NCBI GenBank assembly: GCA_018694455.1
Contig: JABHNP010000386.1
Span: 1 to 9,503 of the forward strand
DNA length: 9,503 bases
Origin: Planctomycetaceae bacterium
GTDB taxonomy: Bacteria; Planctomycetota; Planctomycetia; Pirellulales; UBA1268
Reading direction: 5' to 3'
The notes beneath the pieces are model-generated. The model worked only from the letters and a program-made list of their open reading frames with translations, was not told the origin of the DNA and did not search any database. Shown here one piece after another: positions 7,218-9,503 of the stretch. Position 1 is the stretch's first letter. Every line of letters starts with the position of its first letter. The translations under genes were made by a program, and so were the position numbers.

Positions 7218-8459
7218 TCATGAATGCCTACCAAGCACAAGGCTGGCGTTATGGCCTCCGAAACCGAAACTATTACTCATCGCTAATTGGACCTGTAACT
7301 CTCTCGGCTGATTTGGTGCGTAATCAAGATCACACTCAGGATCTGGCGTTTCAAGATTGATTGTTGGCGGAATCACATTGTCTTGGAGTGCCATCGCGCA
7401 GGCCACGAGTTCAATACCACCACTCGCACCAAGCGTGTGCCCAAGATGGCTTTTGATACTTGAAACGACAAGACTTTTTGAATGCTCACCGAATACTTTT
7501 TTAATTGCTAACGTCTCCGCCTTGTCGCCGAGCGGAGTGCTTGTCCCATGCGCATTGATGTAATCAATCGAATCTGGAGATACGCCCGCGTCATCAAGCG
7601 CCATCGACATAGCTCTTGCGGCGCCACGGCCCTCCTCATCAGGCTGGGTTATATGTCCTGCGTCACCGCTTGAACCATACCCCATGAGCTCACCATATAT
7701 TTTTGCTCCACGCTGTCGAGCGTGCTCAAGTTCCTCAAGGACAACAACGCCTGCCCCTTCTGCCAACACAAAACCGTCTCGGTTGCTATCAAATGGCCGG
7801 CTCGCCTGCTGTGGTGCATCAGTTCGAAAGGAGAGGGCTCGCATGTTTTGAAAACCGGCGAGACCCATCGGAGTAAGAGCCGCTTCACTTCCTCCAGCCA
7901 CCATGACATCGGCATCACCATACCGAATAGCTCGCAACGCTTCACCAAGAGAATTTGCAGCGCTTGCACACGCCGTTGCGACAGCAAAATTCGGCCCCTT
8001 GATGCCATGAATTGCAGAGACATGACCACTCGCAGCATTCACAATCAACTTGGGTATCGTGAATGGGGAAACCTTGTCGATGCCCTTTTTGATCAATCTC
8101 TCATGCTGCGCCTCAAACTCAGCCAACCCGCCTATACCTGAACCAACAACAACACCACATCGGTACGGATCTTCTTTTTGAAACTCAATACCTGAATCTT
8201 GGACCGCATCAGCAGCGGCAGCAATCGCAAACTGCGTAAAGCGATCAATTCGCCGAAGTTCTTTTACGCCAGCAACACCCTCTGCTAAACCGTCCCATGG
8301 AACCTGTCCAGCAAACTGCACTCGGTACCCAGAAACATCAAAAAGAGAGATTGGTCCGACGCCACTGTCACCAGCAAGCAGTCGACTCCATAGCGTTTCA
8401 ACAGGTCTGCCAAGAGAGGTAACTACTCCGAGACCGGTAAGCACAATCCGTCGCTTCAT
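7218..8459 (-). CDS. fabF: 3-oxoacyl-[acyl-carrier-protein] synthase II
   Basis: FabF condenses malonyl-ACP with an acyl-ACP, extending the fatty acid chain by two carbons. From ATG at 8459 the product is 413 aa, the same length as the E. coli enzyme. The catalytic set is complete: Cys164 (VATACASAANSLGEA), His304 (INAHGTSTPLGD), Lys336 and His341 (SIKSHLGHTLGASGG), with the gatekeeper loop NSFGFGGHN at 396-404. The start is set by MKRRIVLTGLGVVTSLG and by AAGGA 4 nt upstream; an in-frame ATG at 8489 would add ten unsupported residues. It follows acpP by 51 nt, the classic acpP-fabF pair, so co-transcription is likely. It should work on AcpP-bound substrates in the cytoplasm. Its presence with all residues intact makes it the likely active partner if the downstream KS-like protein needs one. 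Confidence 0.97.
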   Translation of the reverse strand: MKRRIVLTGLGVVTSLGRPVETLWSRLLAGDSGVGPISLFDVSGYRVQFAGQVPWDGLAEGVAGVKELRRIDRFTQFAIAAAADAVQDSGIEFQKEDPYRCGVVVGSGIGGLAEFEAQHERLIKKGIDKVSPFTIPKLIVNAASGHVSAIHGIKGPNFAVATACASAANSLGEALRAIRYGDADVMVAGGSEAALTPMGLAGFQNMRALSFRTDAPQQASRPFDSNRDGFVLAEGAGVVVLEELEHARQRGAKIYGELMGYGSSGDAGHITQPDEEGRGAARAMSMALDDAGVSPDSIDYINAHGTSTPLGDKAETLAIKKVFGEHSKSLVVSSIKSHLGHTLGASGGIELVACAMALQDNVIPPTINLETPDPECDLDYAPNQPRELQVQLAMSNSFGFGGHNASLVLGRHS

Positions 8460-8510
8460 GTCGTCCTTGGTCAACCCTGAGCCAAACATGTGATCTTTAC
8501 AAAAGCTGAA

Positions 8511-8747
8511 TCAGCCTTGATTGTTTTCAATGAACTCAACCGCTTGGCCGACAGTCTGAATTTTCTCAGCAGCATCGTCGGGAATATTGATCTCGAATTC
8601 TTCCTCGAGTTCCATAACGAGTTCCACGGTATCGAGAGAGTCTGCACCGAGGTCGTTAATGAACGATGTCTCGGGAGTAATCTGTTCCTTGCTGACGCCT
8701 AACTGAGAAGCAACGATGTCGATCACTCGATCCTGGACTGATGCCAC
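8511..8747 (-). CDS. acpP: Acyl carrier protein
   Basis: AcpP carries growing acyl chains as thioesters on a 4'-phosphopantetheine arm in type II fatty acid synthesis. The 78-aa product starts MASVQDRVIDIVASQLGV and holds the DSL attachment motif in LGADSLDTVELVMELEEEFE, with the modified Ser at residue 37. It is acidic and of normal length. The start is GTG at 8747, supported by a strong GGAGGA 6 nt upstream and by family length; the same frame stays open back to 8816, which would add 23 residues with no support. It lies between fabG and fabF, as in many bacteria. Two inverted repeats lie in its leader. Confidence 0.97.
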   Translation of the reverse strand: MASVQDRVIDIVASQLGVSKEQITPETSFINDLGADSLDTVELVMELEEEFEINIPDDAAEKIQTVGQAVEFIENNQG

Positions 8748-8753
8748 GTCTGA

Positions 8754-8759
8754 TCCTCC
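8754..8759 (-). promoter_or_regulatory. Strong ribosome binding site of acpP
   Basis: On the minus strand GGAGGA at 8759-8754 is followed by a 6-nt spacer and GTG at 8747. This is the strongest Shine-Dalgarno sequence in the window. It fits the high expression expected of acyl carrier protein and decides the start against the longer open frame. Confidence 0.85.
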
Positions 8760-8771
8760 AAATATTGTGAA

Positions 8772-8806
8772 TCGCGATCCGGTCTCGCGAAACATATGAA
8801 ATGTTT
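8772..8806. promoter_or_regulatory. Two adjacent inverted repeats in the acpP leader
   Basis: On the plus strand the palindrome TCGCGA occurs at 8772-8777 and 8785-8790 (7-nt spacer, 13 bp centre to centre). Next to it AAACAT at 8790-8795 is mirrored by ATGTTT at 8801-8806 (5-nt spacer). Together they fill 35 bp ending 12 nt before the acpP Shine-Dalgarno sequence. They could be operator sites for a regulator of fatty acid genes, or two consecutive hairpins in the mRNA leader. The rest of the 185-nt gap (8748-8932) shows a T7 run near the fabG end without a good stem and no clear promoter. Confidence 0.45.
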
Positions 8807-8932
8807 TTAATAACAAACCCGCCGCAAACTAATCATGAAACGGTTCAAAAGCAACGGAACTGTACCGCAAGATATACCGGGTCACACCATGCCCTGTCCA
8901 GTTCGTACCAAAAAAACGGCAAGTAGGGCGTC

Positions 8933-9503
8933 TTAACCGATCAAACCGCCATCTACAACAAGAGTCTGAGCTGTAATATAGCCAGCAGATGGCGATGCAA
9001 GAAAGGCGACTGCTTCAGCAATTTCTGTCGCCAGACCAAGCCTCTTCGCCGGAACTCGTTTTTTCACTACATCCATAAGGGCAGGGCCCATAGCATCGGT
9101 CATTTCGCTCGCAATAAAGCCCGGAGCAACCGCATTCACAGTAATTTTCCGGCCAGCGAGCTCTTTCGCCACCGTCTGAGTAAGACCAATGAGACCTGCT
9201 TTCGAGGCTGAATAGTTAGCCTGCCCCGGATTTCCGATCATTCCTGACACGCTTGAAATATTCACAATCCTCCCATATCGCTGCTGCATCATGGGACGAC
9301 TCACCGCCCGCATGAACAAGAATGGTGCTCGGAGGTTCGTTGACAAGACTTCATCCCACTCATCATTACTCATTCGGGGTATGAGCGTGTCTCGAGTCAC
9401 ACCAGCATTGTTGACGAGAATGTCGAGCCGTCCATGTTTTTGAACAACCGTCTCTACTACTTTTTCAATCGCATCAGATTGAGTAATGTCACAAGGTATC
9501 GGA
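8933..9503 (-). CDS. fabG: 3-oxoacyl-[acyl-carrier-protein] reductase (partial, N-terminus missing)
   Basis: FabG is the NADPH-dependent short-chain dehydrogenase that reduces 3-oxoacyl-ACP to 3-hydroxyacyl-ACP. The last 189 codons are in the window; reading continues open to the edge, so roughly 55 N-terminal residues with the GxxxGxG cofactor loop are missing. Visible motifs are DILVNNAGVTRD, the structural Asn in STNLRAPF, the catalytic Ser in NISSVSGMIGNPGQ, and YSASK with the catalytic Tyr and Lys. NAVAPGFIASEMT and a C-terminal end GYITAQTLVVDGGLIG are typical of FabG. All visible catalytic residues are present. It precedes acpP and fabF by position and strand, the usual order. The general short-chain dehydrogenase family is certain; assignment to FabG rests on the GNPGQANYSASKAG segment and on context. 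Confidence 0.93.
   Translation of the reverse strand, partial: PIPCDITQSDAIEKVVETVVQKHGRLDILVNNAGVTRDTLIPRMSNDEWDEVLSTNLRAPFLFMRAVSRPMMQQRYGRIVNISSVSGMIGNPGQANYSASKAGLIGLTQTVAKELAGRKITVNAVAPGFIASEMTDAMGPALMDVVKKRVPAKRLGLATEIAEAVAFLASPSAGYITAQTLVVDGGLIG

Noticed and set aside
7082..7240. N-terminal extension of the secretin-like protein by 53 residues from TTG
   Set aside because: It would overlap the fabF end, use a rare start codon and place the apparent signal peptide internally.
8748..8816. N-terminal extension of acpP by 23 residues
   Set aside because: The extra residues do not match acyl carrier proteins, and the strong Shine-Dalgarno sequence sits inside this stretch, directing translation to GTG at 8747.
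8910..8935. Possible intrinsic terminator after fabG (T7 run on the minus strand)
   Set aside because: The only stems before the T-run are 3-4 bp with long loops or are too far from it; not a convincing terminator.

Overview
The window is one tightly packed bacterial chromosome segment in which every gene I can support lies on the minus strand, so transcription runs from position 9503 down to 1. Base composition looks roughly balanced. The RbfA N-terminus, the style of NusA and IF2, and a secreted secretin-like protein inside a fatty acid gene cluster together suggest a member of the Planctomycetota. This assignment comes from recognising protein style and not from any search.

Region 1 (9503 to about 7218) is a core type II fatty acid synthesis cluster: the 3' part of fabG (3-oxoacyl-ACP reductase, cut by the window edge), acpP (acyl carrier protein, 78 aa) and fabF (3-oxoacyl-ACP synthase II, 413 aa with all catalytic residues). 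The 185-nt fabG-acpP gap holds two adjacent inverted repeats just upstream of a strong acpP ribosome binding site.

Region 2 (7217 to 4549) is less ordinary. First comes a protein of about 369 aa with a probable signal peptide; its C-terminal half resembles the secretin fold. Then comes a second FabF-like ketosynthase of 449 aa in which the nucleophilic Cys is Glu and one of the two catalytic His is Gln. It therefore looks like a non-condensing KS, comparable in logic to chain length factors (KS-beta). Between these two genes sits an 11-bp direct repeat (period 15) that can also form a hairpin.

Region 3 (4548 to 1) is the conserved transcription/translation operon nusA - infB - rbfA. It is preceded by a 235-nt leader with a candidate promoter whose -35 box overlaps the stop codon of the upstream KS-like gene. 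A hairpin sits in the 78-nt nusA-infB gap. rbfA starts inside the infB stop codon (GTGA overlap) and runs off the window. rimP, often found before nusA, is not there.

FabF elongates acyl chains on AcpP and FabG reduces the resulting 3-oxo group; the degenerate KS may pair with FabF or act as a specialised partner. NusA, IF2 and RbfA serve transcription elongation, translation initiation and 30S maturation. No mobile element, CRISPR array, tRNA or rRNA was seen, and no intergenic gap exceeds 235 nt. The best lead is the degenerate KS paired with the secretin-like exported protein; the rest is conserved housekeeping sequence.
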